DNA of 64,000 nucleotides from Bacteroidales bacterium. GTDB lineage: Bacteria > Bacteroidota > Bacteroidia > Bacteroidales > UBA932. The stretch is taken from assembly GCA_017439305.1 (NCBI GenBank), contig JAFSJK010000021.1, forward strand, positions 27,038-91,037. Direction: 5' to 3'. The position numbers were made by a program, and so were the translations under genes. Below, one piece after another: positions 8,171-16,524 of this stretch. The notes under the pieces are model-generated. The model was not told the DNA's origin and ran no database searches. It was given only the letters and a program-made list of their open reading frames with translations. The stretch's first letter is position 1; the number at the start of each line of letters is the position of its first letter.

Positions 8171-9154
8171 ATGAAAAAGAGTATCCTTGCTATCGTCATT
8201 GCATTAGTGGCAACCGTATCCTGCTCGACCGAAAAGGGTTGGGTGAAGGTCGAAGGGAACAAATTCATCGACCCGGAAGGGAACGAGCTGGTTTTCCGCG
8301 GCCTTTGCCTGGCGGATCCGGTCAAGTTGGTCCGCGAAGGGCAGTGGAACGAGCGATTGTTTGCAGAAGCCGCTGATTGGGGCGCCAACATCGTCCGTTT
8401 CGCCGTCCATCCGACCAACCTGAATTCGATGGGCTGGGACAAGACTTTCGCCGCCATGGACAAGGGCATCGAATGGGCGAAACGCCATAATCTTTACGTC
8501 ATCATGGACTGGCATTCCATCGGCAACCTCAAGGAGGAGCGATATACCTCTCCCATGTATAACACGACGCTGGAAGAGACCTTCAAGTTCTGGTGCACCG
8601 TCGCCGAGCGCTACAAGGACGAACCTGCCGTCGCCCTGTATGAACTGTTCAACGAACCCACGGTGACCGGAACCGGCGACTGCACCTGGACCGAATGGAA
8701 GGAGATCCAGGAGCTGATCATCGATGCCATCCGCGAAATCAACCCCAAGGCCGTCTGCCTGTGCGCCGGCTTCAACTGGGCCTACGACCTTACCTCTGTA
8801 GCTTCCGAGCCCATCGACCGTCCCAACATCGCCTACGTTTCCCACCCCTACCCCATGAAGCGGTCCGAACCCTGGGAAGAACAGTGGGAGAAAGATTTTG
8901 GTTATGTCGCCGACACCTACCCCGTCATCTGCACGGAAATCGGCTACTGCCTCGCCGACGAACCGGGCGCGCATATCCCGGTCATGTCGACAGACGTCTA
9001 TGGCGAGCACATCACCAAGTACTTCGAAGAAAAGGGGATCTCATTCACCGTCTGGTGCTTCGACACCGCCTGGGCCCCCATGCTCATCAGCGACTGGGAT
9101 TTCACCCCCACCACCCAAGGTCGGTTCTTCAAGGCGTATCTGCAGGGGAAATGA
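8171..9154 (+). CDS. GH5 family endoglucanase-like lipoprotein
   Basis: 327 residues. I take the ATG at 8171, which begins a lipoprotein signal peptide (MKKSILAIVIALVATVSC, Cys18); the open frame extends upstream without a signal. It is a (β/α)8 retaining glycoside hydrolase of family 5: LFNEPT places the acid/base at Glu162 and ICTEIGYC places the nucleophile at Glu256; RFAVHPTNL and MDWHS are the conserved barrel arginine and histidine positions. The length fits a single catalytic domain without a binding module. GH5 enzymes cut β-glucans, mannans or xyloglucan; the exact substrate is not deducible. Probably anchored on the cell surface or periplasmic outer-membrane face. It is transcribed alone, ending in a strong terminator. 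Confidence 0.92.
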   Translation: MKKSILAIVIALVATVSCSTEKGWVKVEGNKFIDPEGNELVFRGLCLADPVKLVREGQWNERLFAEAADWGANIVRFAVHPTNLNSMGWDKTFAAMDKGIEWAKRHNLYVIMDWHSIGNLKEERYTSPMYNTTLEETFKFWCTVAERYKDEPAVALYELFNEPTVTGTGDCTWTEWKEIQELIIDAIREINPKAVCLCAGFNWAYDLTSVASEPIDRPNIAYVSHPYPMKRSEPWEEQWEKDFGYVADTYPVICTEIGYCLADEPGAHIPVMSTDVYGEHITKYFEEKGISFTVWCFDTAWAPMLISDWDFTPTTQGRFFKAYLQGK

Positions 9155-9176
9155 TGTATTTCCGTCGATTCCCTTG

Positions 9177-9202
9177 GGGCTCCTTTGACGGAGCCCTTTT
9201 TT
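9177..9202 (+). terminator. Intrinsic terminator of the GH5 gene
   Basis: GGGCTCC (9177-9183), six-base loop, GGAGCCC (9190-9196), followed by six Ts. Confidence 0.85.
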
Positions 9203-9305
9203 CTCATAAATCCATCCCACTGTGCGCCTATGGGTGCCGATTTAGGGACGTCAGGAGCACATGAACCGCAAGCCTGTGAAAAAGTCGGCGTGACTCTCTG
9301 CTCCC

Positions 9306-9449
9306 TCCGGACGCAATTGCGGAAAAACCGGTCCACACTGCATTCTACCTGCAAACGCGTCCATAAAATCGCCCTTTTCCCCACTTTCCCCGTCCGCATT
9401 TGCATCCACACCCACTTCCAAGGCCGATTTTCCGCAATTGCGTCCGGGA
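9306..9449. repeat. Perfect 21-nt inverted repeat, arms 102 nt apart
   Basis: Left arm 9306-9326 begins TCCGGACGCAATTGCGG and the right arm 9429-9449 is its exact reverse complement. CTCCC on the outer left and GGGAG on the outer right extend the match with a small offset. Each arm contains the self-palindrome CGCAATTGCG. Confidence 0.75.
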
Positions 9450-9499
9450 TGGGGAGGCACTCTACGGTTTCACCTCGTTGCGTGTTGTACCCCCACGCC

Positions 9500-9531
9500 T
9501 CGACGACAAAAAACGCCAATATTGTTGTCGA
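9500..9531. repeat. Hairpin with TCGACGACA arms
   Basis: TCGACGACAA (9500-9509) pairs with TTGTTGTCGA (9522-9531) with one wobble. A hairpin with nearly the same arms lies at 43020-43053. Confidence 0.5.
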
Positions 9532-9575
9532 ACACTCGATAACCACATCAAGTTATTTATGCCAATACTTAGATG

Positions 9576-9603
9576 CAAAAAGGGCTCCCAGATTGGGAGC
9601 CCT
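9576..9603 (-). terminator. Intrinsic terminator of the 12219-9634 operon
   Basis: On the minus strand AGGGCTCCC, five-base loop, GGGAGCCCT, then TTTTT. Confidence 0.82.
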
Positions 9604-9633
9604 AAAGAGAAAAGTTAAGGAGAATACTTCAAA

Positions 9634-12072
9634 TTAGTCTAAGACAATCGTAACTGCAACACTGAATAGACGAACGTTATAAGACGATTCTTTCTCGTGA
9701 GCAATCCTTATGCCATAAGCCTCCTCGGCAACAGGGATACTAACCGAGAAGATGGTCCCATTCTTATCCGTCACCTCTGAAGTAACAACAGTGGCCGTTT
9801 CTTCAATAATGTTACCATCCTCATCAATCAGATAGGCCATTACATTATTGGTGAGTTCTCTGGCAGATCCACCTCCAACTTTTGCAGAAAGGGTAATAGA
9901 TGCAGGAGTAGTGGAGAAAATGGCAGATTCATCTGATTTAGTAATCGTTACTTCCAAACCTTCGGTGCTACTCTTGTCCTGGTAATATCCAGACGCAGAT
10001 TTAGCTGAAATAGCATTAAACACATAGCCGCTGGTAACCACGTCCGTGGTTTCATCCCGTTCCCAAGAGAACTGAATGGCATCTCCAGCCTCATTCACTG
10101 TAACGGTATAGGTTGCGGTTTTGGTCACATCATTTTCCGTGTAGGAGACAGTCACAGTCTTATTCTCACCGGCGGAAGCGATGACGGAATCGCCATCGGT
10201 GGTTACCTTAGAAGTAACATCTTTAGTGGACCCGTCATCATAAGAAGCGGTCACCTTTCCATCGAAAACAAAGGTGTCGCCTACCGTGAAAGTCGTCTTG
10301 GTAGGAGCTGTAGTGATGGCAATTGAAACAAGTTCCGGTTCTTCTTCATCACCGGTAACTCCATTCAGAGAGTAGAGATAAGCCTTATTACCCACGGTTT
10401 CAGGGGTATTGCCCTGATAGTTCATCAATTTACCATATACAATCACCTCATCACCAACCCTGATGTCGGTCTGGCCAGATTCAAACTTCTTATTACCAAG
10501 ATACAGAACACGGAAACAATAGAACTCATTGCTGGCCGCGCCATCGTCGGAGATATAGAAGGAAGCGTTTCCGTATGTTCCTCCTGCAGTATAGGTGCCA
10601 TTATTGGCAATACGGGAAATCTTACCTTTCACATAGACATCGTCAGTTGTTTCATAGTCGGAATTCGAGTTCCATTTCAGATCCTTAACCGCATTCGCAG
10701 CTCCTAAAGCATTATACGGATCCTCAAGGGTACCAGTACCACTAGGCTGAGCACCCGCATCTTCAACAACCCAATCGAAAGGATATAAAGTTACAGGCTT
10801 CTGAGAAGCGCTGGAATAGCAACTGAAGAGAGAACTACCGGAATTAAACTGCATGACATTCCGGTTGGTAGACTTCGAAGCCTTGATGGCAAAAGTGCCA
10901 TCCTGTTCCTTTTCCACAGACCAGTAGTAATCCACACCGCCCAGCGTCGGGTTACCTTTCAGTTGGTTGGCAGTAGCAGAAGCGGCATACAGGTAATTAC
11001 CGGAAGCATCCTGGATGGTATAAAGACCTGCATAGTCGCCTTCAGCCACCTTCTCAAAATGCATCTTGATACCCTCTACATTAGAAGAAGTAATCTCCTC
11101 GTTCTCCTCATCCAGTCCAACACTGAGGGCTCTAAGGTTACTACCTCCGCTCACGAATGCCTGGGCAGCGTAAACAGATCCATTATTCTCACCGGTAATC
11201 ACCCAGTCACCCGTAAAGTCAACATCGACAACCGGTTCACCGGCAGCGAGTTTGACACCGAACCTGGAAAACTTGCCGATACTGAAATTGACCGTTCCGA
11301 AAGACTTCGTGTAAACGAATTGGTCAGACTTGACGACGACAGTCAAGGCATTGCCTTCCTGAGGCATGGTGACGAAATAAACCGGGAACTCCCCGTTCGA
11401 ACCCACCGCGACATTGTCATAGGTAAGCGTAATGGTCTTGGAATCGCTCTGCTCACTCATCGTGCTGCCGTTGTAATAACCAATCAGGTTCTTGTCGGAG
11501 GTGATGGTAATCTCATGAACCTTCTCACCGGCGACCATGTTCTTGAGGGTCATCTTGTTGATGGCGGCAGGGCGGGAGAAGTCCAGAAGCGCATCTTCCA
11601 ATTCATCCACCGTGACATCTTCGGCTACCAGTACATCGGCGTTGGGATCGAGATTGTCGACTTTCGGGCTCTGGTTTACATTGATTTTAGGTTTGTTCTT
11701 ATTCGTCCAGGCACCGGCGACAGCCGTACGGAGCGTGGACCCTTCTTCCACGGTAGCGGTCACGGTGAGAACCTTGTTGTCTTCAGAGAGGTTGACAACC
11801 CGGTCGGCAACCTCGGTCAACGTCTCCTTTCCTTCAGCATCCTCTCCGACCACGAACACCTTCAGGTTCGCCTTGTCTTCATCGGTCCACTCGTAAGAAA
11901 CTTTGCTCTCTTCTTCAACAGCAGCAGTCCTGGTTTCGTCACCGGGCTTTTCGGCCTTGAGAGTGACGGTTACCATTTTCTTGGAGGGCTCATTGACAGC
12001 AACTTCCTTCTGGCAAGCAGAGAAAGCGAGAGCGGCAAGGGCCGCGATTCCAAAATACAATGATTTCTTCAT
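9634..12072 (-). CDS. Fimbrillin-like lipoprotein with OB-fold and Ig-like domains
   Basis: 812 residues with a lipoprotein signal (LAALAFSAC, Cys20). The N-terminal part (about 30-280) resembles the fimbrillin/Mfa-like fold, with DETRTAAVEEESKVSYEWTD near its start. Residues about 285-440 hold the domain shared with the nuclease lipoprotein at 5324-7912 (NRNVMQFNSGSSLFSCYSSA then KPVTLYPF). A region beginning GTLEDPYNALGAANAV contains an OB-fold-like segment (VYVKGKISRI, FYISDDG, VYGKLMNY) of the kind often attached to secreted Bacteroidota nucleases. It is followed by a Big_3-like Ig domain (TFTVGDTFVFDGKVTASYDD) and a final β-sandwich. No catalytic motif is visible. Likely a surface binding or adhesion protein; it is coupled to the tiny gene upstream. 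Confidence 0.82.
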   Translation of the reverse strand: MKKSLYFGIAALAALAFSACQKEVAVNEPSKKMVTVTLKAEKPGDETRTAAVEEESKVSYEWTDEDKANLKVFVVGEDAEGKETLTEVADRVVNLSEDNKVLTVTATVEEGSTLRTAVAGAWTNKNKPKINVNQSPKVDNLDPNADVLVAEDVTVDELEDALLDFSRPAAINKMTLKNMVAGEKVHEITITSDKNLIGYYNGSTMSEQSDSKTITLTYDNVAVGSNGEFPVYFVTMPQEGNALTVVVKSDQFVYTKSFGTVNFSIGKFSRFGVKLAAGEPVVDVDFTGDWVITGENNGSVYAAQAFVSGGSNLRALSVGLDEENEEITSSNVEGIKMHFEKVAEGDYAGLYTIQDASGNYLYAASATANQLKGNPTLGGVDYYWSVEKEQDGTFAIKASKSTNRNVMQFNSGSSLFSCYSSASQKPVTLYPFDWVVEDAGAQPSGTGTLEDPYNALGAANAVKDLKWNSNSDYETTDDVYVKGKISRIANNGTYTAGGTYGNASFYISDDGAASNEFYCFRVLYLGNKKFESGQTDIRVGDEVIVYGKLMNYQGNTPETVGNKAYLYSLNGVTGDEEEPELVSIAITTAPTKTTFTVGDTFVFDGKVTASYDDGSTKDVTSKVTTDGDSVIASAGENKTVTVSYTENDVTKTATYTVTVNEAGDAIQFSWERDETTDVVTSGYVFNAISAKSASGYYQDKSSTEGLEVTITKSDESAIFSTTPASITLSAKVGGGSARELTNNVMAYLIDEDGNIIEETATVVTSEVTDKNGTIFSVSIPVAEEAYGIRIAHEKESSYNVRLFSVAVTIVLD

Positions 12073-12084
12073 GATCCGATCCTC

Positions 12085-12219
12085 CTATTCAAAATCGCCC
12101 TGATCATCGTAATCGTCATCAGGAATGGTGCCCGACTCAGTGGTCGCACAGAAATTCCCCTCGAATCTTACAACGAGGAGTTCGGCCTCGGGGGCCTCGT
12201 AGATTGTTTTTTTACGCAT
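12085..12219 (-). CDS. 44-residue protein (YxxPEAE family) coupled to the OB-fold lipoprotein
   Basis: ATG at 12219, TAG at 12087-12085; the lipoprotein ATG follows 12 nt later, and its SD (GGAGG) overlaps this stop codon. It starts MRKKTIYEAPEAELLVVRFE and ends DDDYDDQGDFE. It is homologous to the 43-residue protein at 7914-8045, including the PEAE core, the VVR.E..F segment and the acidic YDD tail. No signal peptide. It has its own TAnnTTTG promoter, so it leads the operon. Function unknown. Confidence 0.75.
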   Translation of the reverse strand: MRKKTIYEAPEAELLVVRFEGNFCATTESGTIPDDDYDDQGDFE

Positions 12220-12269
12220 AGTGTTATGTTTAGTTTACTAATTATCTTGGGGCATACTCTACCAATCTG

Positions 12270-12277
12270 CAAAGGTA
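12270..12277 (-). promoter_or_regulatory. -7 box for the 12219-9634 operon
   Basis: Minus strand TACCTTTG, a perfect TAnnTTTG; leader of about 45 nt before the tiny gene. Confidence 0.72.
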
Positions 12278-12321
12278 CGGAAATCCCGTCACTTTTCCTA
12301 TGAAAAAAAACAAAACCGGGG

Positions 12322-14193
12322 CTATTCGTATCTGAAAGCCCGGTACGAATGCGGCGGGAGCGTCAGCGAGGCTTTGGAGGCGGGAGCAGTGCGACGGAAG
12401 GAGGGGAAGGCAGGTTCCTTGGTGGCATCGACCCGCTCCCCGGTTTCCAGGTCGATGAGCCCCCGCAGGGACGAAGTTCCTACCAGCTTGATTTCCACCG
12501 GATTATCGTTGAAGTTTTCCACGACGGCCGTCTTGTTGTCGTATAGGAAAAGGCCGACTTTGGCAGGGCCTTCCAGATAGAGGTCCAGGTCGCGGCTCAT
12601 CGCCTGCCGGATCCGGTTGAGGGCGCCGGCGGGATAGACATAGAGGTCGCCGAAGTCGTCGGGGATTGTGAGGACGTACAAGGTTCCTTTCGAATAGGTG
12701 GCCCGGTGCAGGACGGGCCAGCCGGAAACGCCTCCGAGCAGCGGGCGGCCGGCACTGACGACCTCCCAACTGTCATTGGTCAGATATCTCACCTGCGGGA
12801 TCAGGATGTCCCGGTCGCTCTTCCCATAATAACCGAAATCGTTTACGAGGGCCTTCCGGTCGTCACATTGCAACTCGCAGACGGGTGCGATCTTCTCCGG
12901 AACGGCTTTTAGGAGGCCTGTGGTGATGACGACGTCTCCTCCGGCCTTCAGCTGGTCCTCAATCTTCCGCGTGAGGTCAGGGTCCGTCGCAGCCTGTTCC
13001 GTCAGGAGAACGGTTTTCCGGCCTTCGGGGAACGAGGGATACATATCCATAGGCAAGCCAATCATGCCCAGATAGTTCTGCAGGAATTCCTCCCCGGGGG
13101 CATGGAACACCTTGTAGGACTGGATTCCTACGGGATTGCCCAGAAAACCGGCCAATTCATCGGCCTGCCGGAGGACGACGTCCGCAATGCGGGCCATTGT
13201 CGTGGGCGTAACAGTCTCGCGTCCTTTCTTGAAAGGCGCTGCCATCGCATCGTAGTCCCAACTGGTTTCACCGTCCTGCCAGGAGGCCCGGAAGCGCGGG
13301 TTCAGTTTCACGTCCAGCAGCTGGTTATAGGCAAAAAGCATCACGTCGCGTCCCTTCGCCAGAACAGTCAGGAACAGCTGCTCCGCATAGCGGTCCATGC
13401 TCATCGAGATGCCGCCGGAGTCCACCCATCCTCCCCCGTTGCGTCCGCCGGAGATATTCTCGAAGTAGCGCATAATGTTATAGCTCAGATAATTCTGAAG
13501 ATGCTGCGCACTCCCCGGATCCCGCGTCTCCGTTCCGGTCCATACGCCGTCGAAGATTTGCGGACCGTCCTCCAGGTTGAAGCCCAGCCCCTGGAAATGG
13601 TCGTACCAGTTGGGATATTTGATAATCACTTGCACCTTCGGATTCACGGCCTTGGCAGGACCGACGACCAGGTTCCGGCCGGCCTCGTTCATCCGTTCCA
13701 GCCGGTACTGCGTCCAGCTCCGGTCTCCTTTGGCCGCAATCTCGACATCCTTCTTGCTGCTGGTAAAGAAAAAATCATCCAGCAAGATTTCGTCAAAGTG
13801 TCGCGCCGTATGCTCAGCCACCTTCCGGACCCAGGCCCGGTCTTCCGGATCGGAATAGCTGAAGGTCTCGAAATCGTTCGGCTCGCTGATGGTATAGGTG
13901 ATTCCGCCGGCAACCTCCAGGCCCTGCTTCTCAAAGAACCGCTTCGCTTTCTCCAGCGTGGCATCATCGACCAGGAGCATGTCCCGATGGGTCTCCAGGT
14001 AGATCTTGTCCACGTCGAGCTGGCTTGAAATGGTTTTCCAGGAGGATTCCAACCATTGGGTATCCTTCATTTTCTCCACCTCATAAGCCCGGACATAGAC
14101 GGACACCACGAAGTTCTTGTGGTCCGCCCGGGCGGACAGCGGAAGGAGCACGAGGGCGAGAACCGCCACAATCAGGGAACGGATGGTTTTCAT
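12322..14193 (-). CDS. Large exported protein, putative TIM-barrel glycoside hydrolase-like of unknown family
   Basis: 623 residues from the ATG at 14193, which begins a signal peptide (MKTIRSLIVAVLALVLLPLSARA); the longer open frame adds only untypical residues. The N-terminal half looks like a (β/α)8 barrel with acidic strand ends (VDKIYLETH, DEILLDDFFF, VQVIIKYPNW, IFDGVWTGTETRD), suggesting a catalytic carboxylate pair. After residue about 370 it resembles a GATase-like fold (KTVLLTEQAATDP, GDVVITTGLL) followed by a small β-sandwich, as seen in GH42-like architectures. I cannot place it in a numbered CAZy family. It is divergent from the chitinase-phosphatase gene with 122 nt between, so joint control is possible. 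Confidence 0.65.
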   Translation of the reverse strand: MKTIRSLIVAVLALVLLPLSARADHKNFVVSVYVRAYEVEKMKDTQWLESSWKTISSQLDVDKIYLETHRDMLLVDDATLEKAKRFFEKQGLEVAGGITYTISEPNDFETFSYSDPEDRAWVRKVAEHTARHFDEILLDDFFFTSSKKDVEIAAKGDRSWTQYRLERMNEAGRNLVVGPAKAVNPKVQVIIKYPNWYDHFQGLGFNLEDGPQIFDGVWTGTETRDPGSAQHLQNYLSYNIMRYFENISGGRNGGGWVDSGGISMSMDRYAEQLFLTVLAKGRDVMLFAYNQLLDVKLNPRFRASWQDGETSWDYDAMAAPFKKGRETVTPTTMARIADVVLRQADELAGFLGNPVGIQSYKVFHAPGEEFLQNYLGMIGLPMDMYPSFPEGRKTVLLTEQAATDPDLTRKIEDQLKAGGDVVITTGLLKAVPEKIAPVCELQCDDRKALVNDFGYYGKSDRDILIPQVRYLTNDSWEVVSAGRPLLGGVSGWPVLHRATYSKGTLYVLTIPDDFGDLYVYPAGALNRIRQAMSRDLDLYLEGPAKVGLFLYDNKTAVVENFNDNPVEIKLVGTSSLRGLIDLETGERVDATKEPAFPSFRRTAPASKASLTLPPHSYRAFRYE

Positions 14194-14282
14194 ACGCAGT
14201 GGCATTAGTGACAACAATCCGCAATTTACGGAAAATTTAATCCAAATTGCGCACAAGGGGCGGATTATCAGACGTTTTATCC

Positions 14283-14290
14283 TACATTTG
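14283..14290 (+). promoter_or_regulatory. -7 box for the GH18-phosphatase gene
   Basis: TACATTTG, a perfect TAnnTTTG, 26 nt upstream of the ATG at 14316. Confidence 0.68.
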
Positions 14291-14315
14291 TCCAAGAGCC
14301 GCAAATAACACCGTT

Positions 14316-16478
14316 ATGAAAAGACTTCTGACCTTCTTCTTCGTCTGCCTTCCGCTACTGCTTTCGTGTGACAAGCCGGCGGAGAAATTCGTCATCGAGC
14401 CGCCCGTGAAGCCCAGCGGGCAGCAGGGACAGACGGACACGGACAATCCGGCCGGGAAGGATCCCGATACGCCTGCAACACCCATAACCCCCACGGCTCC
14501 GCCTTCGGAAACCGTCATCGTGGGCTACGCCGTTTACTGGGAATCCACAATGCCCGACCCCTCACTGCTTACGCATATCAATTACGCGTTCGCCCATATC
14601 AAAAACGATTTCGAAACCCTGGACATCAAGAAGGAAAGCCGTCTGTCGCAGATTGCAGCGCTGAAAAAACAGAAACCTTCCCTGAAAGTACTCCTTTCCG
14701 TCGGCGGCTGGGAAGCCGGCAATTTCAGCGAGATGGCAGCCAGCGAAACCCACCGGAAGAACTTCTGCAAGAACTGTTTGGCCGCAGTGAACAGGTTCGG
14801 GCTGGACGGAATCGACATCGACTGGGAATATCCGACAAGCAGTGCAGCCGGAATCTCTTCCTCCCCGGAAGACACCAAGAACTTCACGCTCCTGATGCGG
14901 GACCTGCGGGAGACGCTCGGGAAAGACAGGCTCCTGACGATGGCATCGGCCTCCAACGCCAAGTACGTGGACTTCAAGGAAGCCGTCCCCTATATGGATT
15001 TCGTCAATGTGATGACCTACGACATGGGCCATCCGCCCAAGCACAACAGTGCCTTGTACCGCAGTTCCAGGGCCTCGGAAAGCTGTGACGAGTCGGTCGC
15101 CGCCCACCATGCCGCCGGCGTCCCTTACGAGAAGATCGTCCTCGGCATCCCCTTCTACGGCCACGGAGACGGAAAGGCGTTCGACGATTATGTTGATTAC
15201 AAGGACATTGCCATCGACGGAAGTAAGTACAAGGTCATGTGGGACAATACCGCGATGGTTCCCTATGTCGTGAATTCCACCGGGGACATGGTCCTCAACT
15301 TCGACAACGACCGGTCCGTCGGGCTCAAGGCCGAATATGTCGTCCAGAAGAACCTCGCCGGGGCGATGTACTGGAACATCGAGGCCGATGACGCCTCCTT
15401 CACCCTGGGCCACGCCGTCGCCTCCCGCCTGCTGCCGGGCTACGTTCCTCCGGCTTCCCCGGAAGACCCGGACGCCATCCTTGTTACGAATCCTTATGTC
15501 CAGAAGTTCCTGGAGGAAGTGACCTATACGGATACCGACTACAAGACCACCCGAATCCTCGATTACCCCGGCGGTGGTCCCGGCGAAGCAGATATCCCTC
15601 CTACCCATACGATTACGTGGACGCCCAGTTCCTCGGCTGAAACCCTGAAGGTCTGGGAAAGCGACTGGAGCCGGGAGTACAGCCTGCCGGCCGGCACCGC
15701 CAGCCAGGACCTTACCAACCTGGTTCCGGGGCGTGAGTATCACTACAGCGTTACTTCCGGCGGAAAGGTCATTGCCAATGGGTCCTTCAAGACGCGGGGT
15801 CTGCTGCACCAGGTATACTTCGAGCCCAACGTACGCAACGCCCGCGACCTGGGAGGATGGAAGGGACTGAACGGGAAGACGGTGGCCTTCCACAAGATCT
15901 ACCGAGGCGGCCGACTCGACGGAAAGTACATGAATGACAAGGGAAAACAGGAAATGCGCGCCGAAGGAATCAAGGCCGAGCTGGACCTCCGCGAAGCGGA
16001 AGACGTTCCCTCCAAGTCCCCGCTGGGCAGCGACATCACCTTCTATGCGCCCGGTTTTGACAGCGGATACAACCACATGGTCCGGGACAACCAGCCCAAG
16101 GTGAAGGCCACCTTCGAATATGTGGTCAACTGCGTTCGGGAAGGGAAACCCCTGTATTTCCATTGCGCCGCCGGCCGCGACCGGACGGGTACCCTGGCCG
16201 TCCTGATCCTGGGCACGCTGGGCGTGAGCGAGAGCGACATGGCCAAGGACTACGAGCTCACCTACTTCTCCCCTGCCGACTGGGGAATGTCCAAGGATGA
16301 CGACGGAAACCCTGTTTACAAGCACACGCGAAACAACTACAGCTATCCGTCCATCCGCAAGACCATCTTCAACGAGACCGACAGCGGAACCTATCAGGAG
16401 CGTATCGTGAAGTACCTGCTCAAGATCGGCGTCGCGCAGAAGGACATCGACGACTTGCGGGCCCTGATGCTGGAATAA
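14316..16478 (+). CDS. Lipoprotein fusing GH18 chitinase-like, Fn3-like and tyrosine phosphatase domains
   Basis: 720 residues; ATG at 14316 begins a lipoprotein signal (FFFVCLPLLLSC, Cys18), then a Pro/Thr/Asp-rich linker to about 65. Residues about 67-375 are GH18: LLSVGGW at 126-132 and DGIDIDWE at 164-171 (catalytic Glu171), with MTYDMG and MYWNIEADD as later conserved strands. Residues about 425-495 form an Fn3-like module (HTITWTPSSS to SFKTRG). Residues about 500-720 are a Y_phosphatase3-type phosphatase: NARDLGGW at 508-515, YRGGRL, and the P-loop HCAAGRDRTG at 616-625 with nucleophile Cys617. The reading frame is unbroken, so this is a natural fusion. Secreted phosphatases with an Fn3-like lead are known in Bacteroidota; their joining to a chitinase is unusual. 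Substrates are unknown. Confidence 0.9.
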   Translation: MKRLLTFFFVCLPLLLSCDKPAEKFVIEPPVKPSGQQGQTDTDNPAGKDPDTPATPITPTAPPSETVIVGYAVYWESTMPDPSLLTHINYAFAHIKNDFETLDIKKESRLSQIAALKKQKPSLKVLLSVGGWEAGNFSEMAASETHRKNFCKNCLAAVNRFGLDGIDIDWEYPTSSAAGISSSPEDTKNFTLLMRDLRETLGKDRLLTMASASNAKYVDFKEAVPYMDFVNVMTYDMGHPPKHNSALYRSSRASESCDESVAAHHAAGVPYEKIVLGIPFYGHGDGKAFDDYVDYKDIAIDGSKYKVMWDNTAMVPYVVNSTGDMVLNFDNDRSVGLKAEYVVQKNLAGAMYWNIEADDASFTLGHAVASRLLPGYVPPASPEDPDAILVTNPYVQKFLEEVTYTDTDYKTTRILDYPGGGPGEADIPPTHTITWTPSSSAETLKVWESDWSREYSLPAGTASQDLTNLVPGREYHYSVTSGGKVIANGSFKTRGLLHQVYFEPNVRNARDLGGWKGLNGKTVAFHKIYRGGRLDGKYMNDKGKQEMRAEGIKAELDLREAEDVPSKSPLGSDITFYAPGFDSGYNHMVRDNQPKVKATFEYVVNCVREGKPLYFHCAAGRDRTGTLAVLILGTLGVSESDMAKDYELTYFSPADWGMSKDDDGNPVYKHTRNNYSYPSIRKTIFNETDSGTYQERIVKYLLKIGVAQKDIDDLRALMLE

Positions 16479-16493
16479 TCAAGATAAATGGTT

Positions 16494-16501
16494 ATCTTTG
16501 C
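16494..16501 (+). promoter_or_regulatory. -7 box of aspA
   Basis: TATCTTTG, a perfect TAnnTTTG, 24 nt upstream of the aspA ATG. Confidence 0.7.
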
Positions 16502-16524
16502 GCAACCATTGATAACACTTATCT

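Larger units (their letters stand above)
9203..9575. other. Gene-free interval with two inverted repeats
   Basis: Between the GH5 terminator and the next convergent gene. The only long frame here (plus strand, 9185-9637) overlaps the terminator and has no protein-like features. The interval carries a wide 21-nt inverted repeat and a short hairpin, listed separately. No RNA gene recognised. Confidence 0.6.

Noticed and set aside
9185-9637. Plus-strand 150-codon frame between GH5 and the fimbrillin-like gene
   Set aside because: It starts inside the GH5 terminator, spans both inverted repeats and the opposite terminator, and has no protein-like features.
14562-16325. Minus-strand 587-codon frame opposite the GH18-phosphatase gene
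   Set aside because: Antisense shadow; GH18 and phosphatase motifs are on the plus strand.
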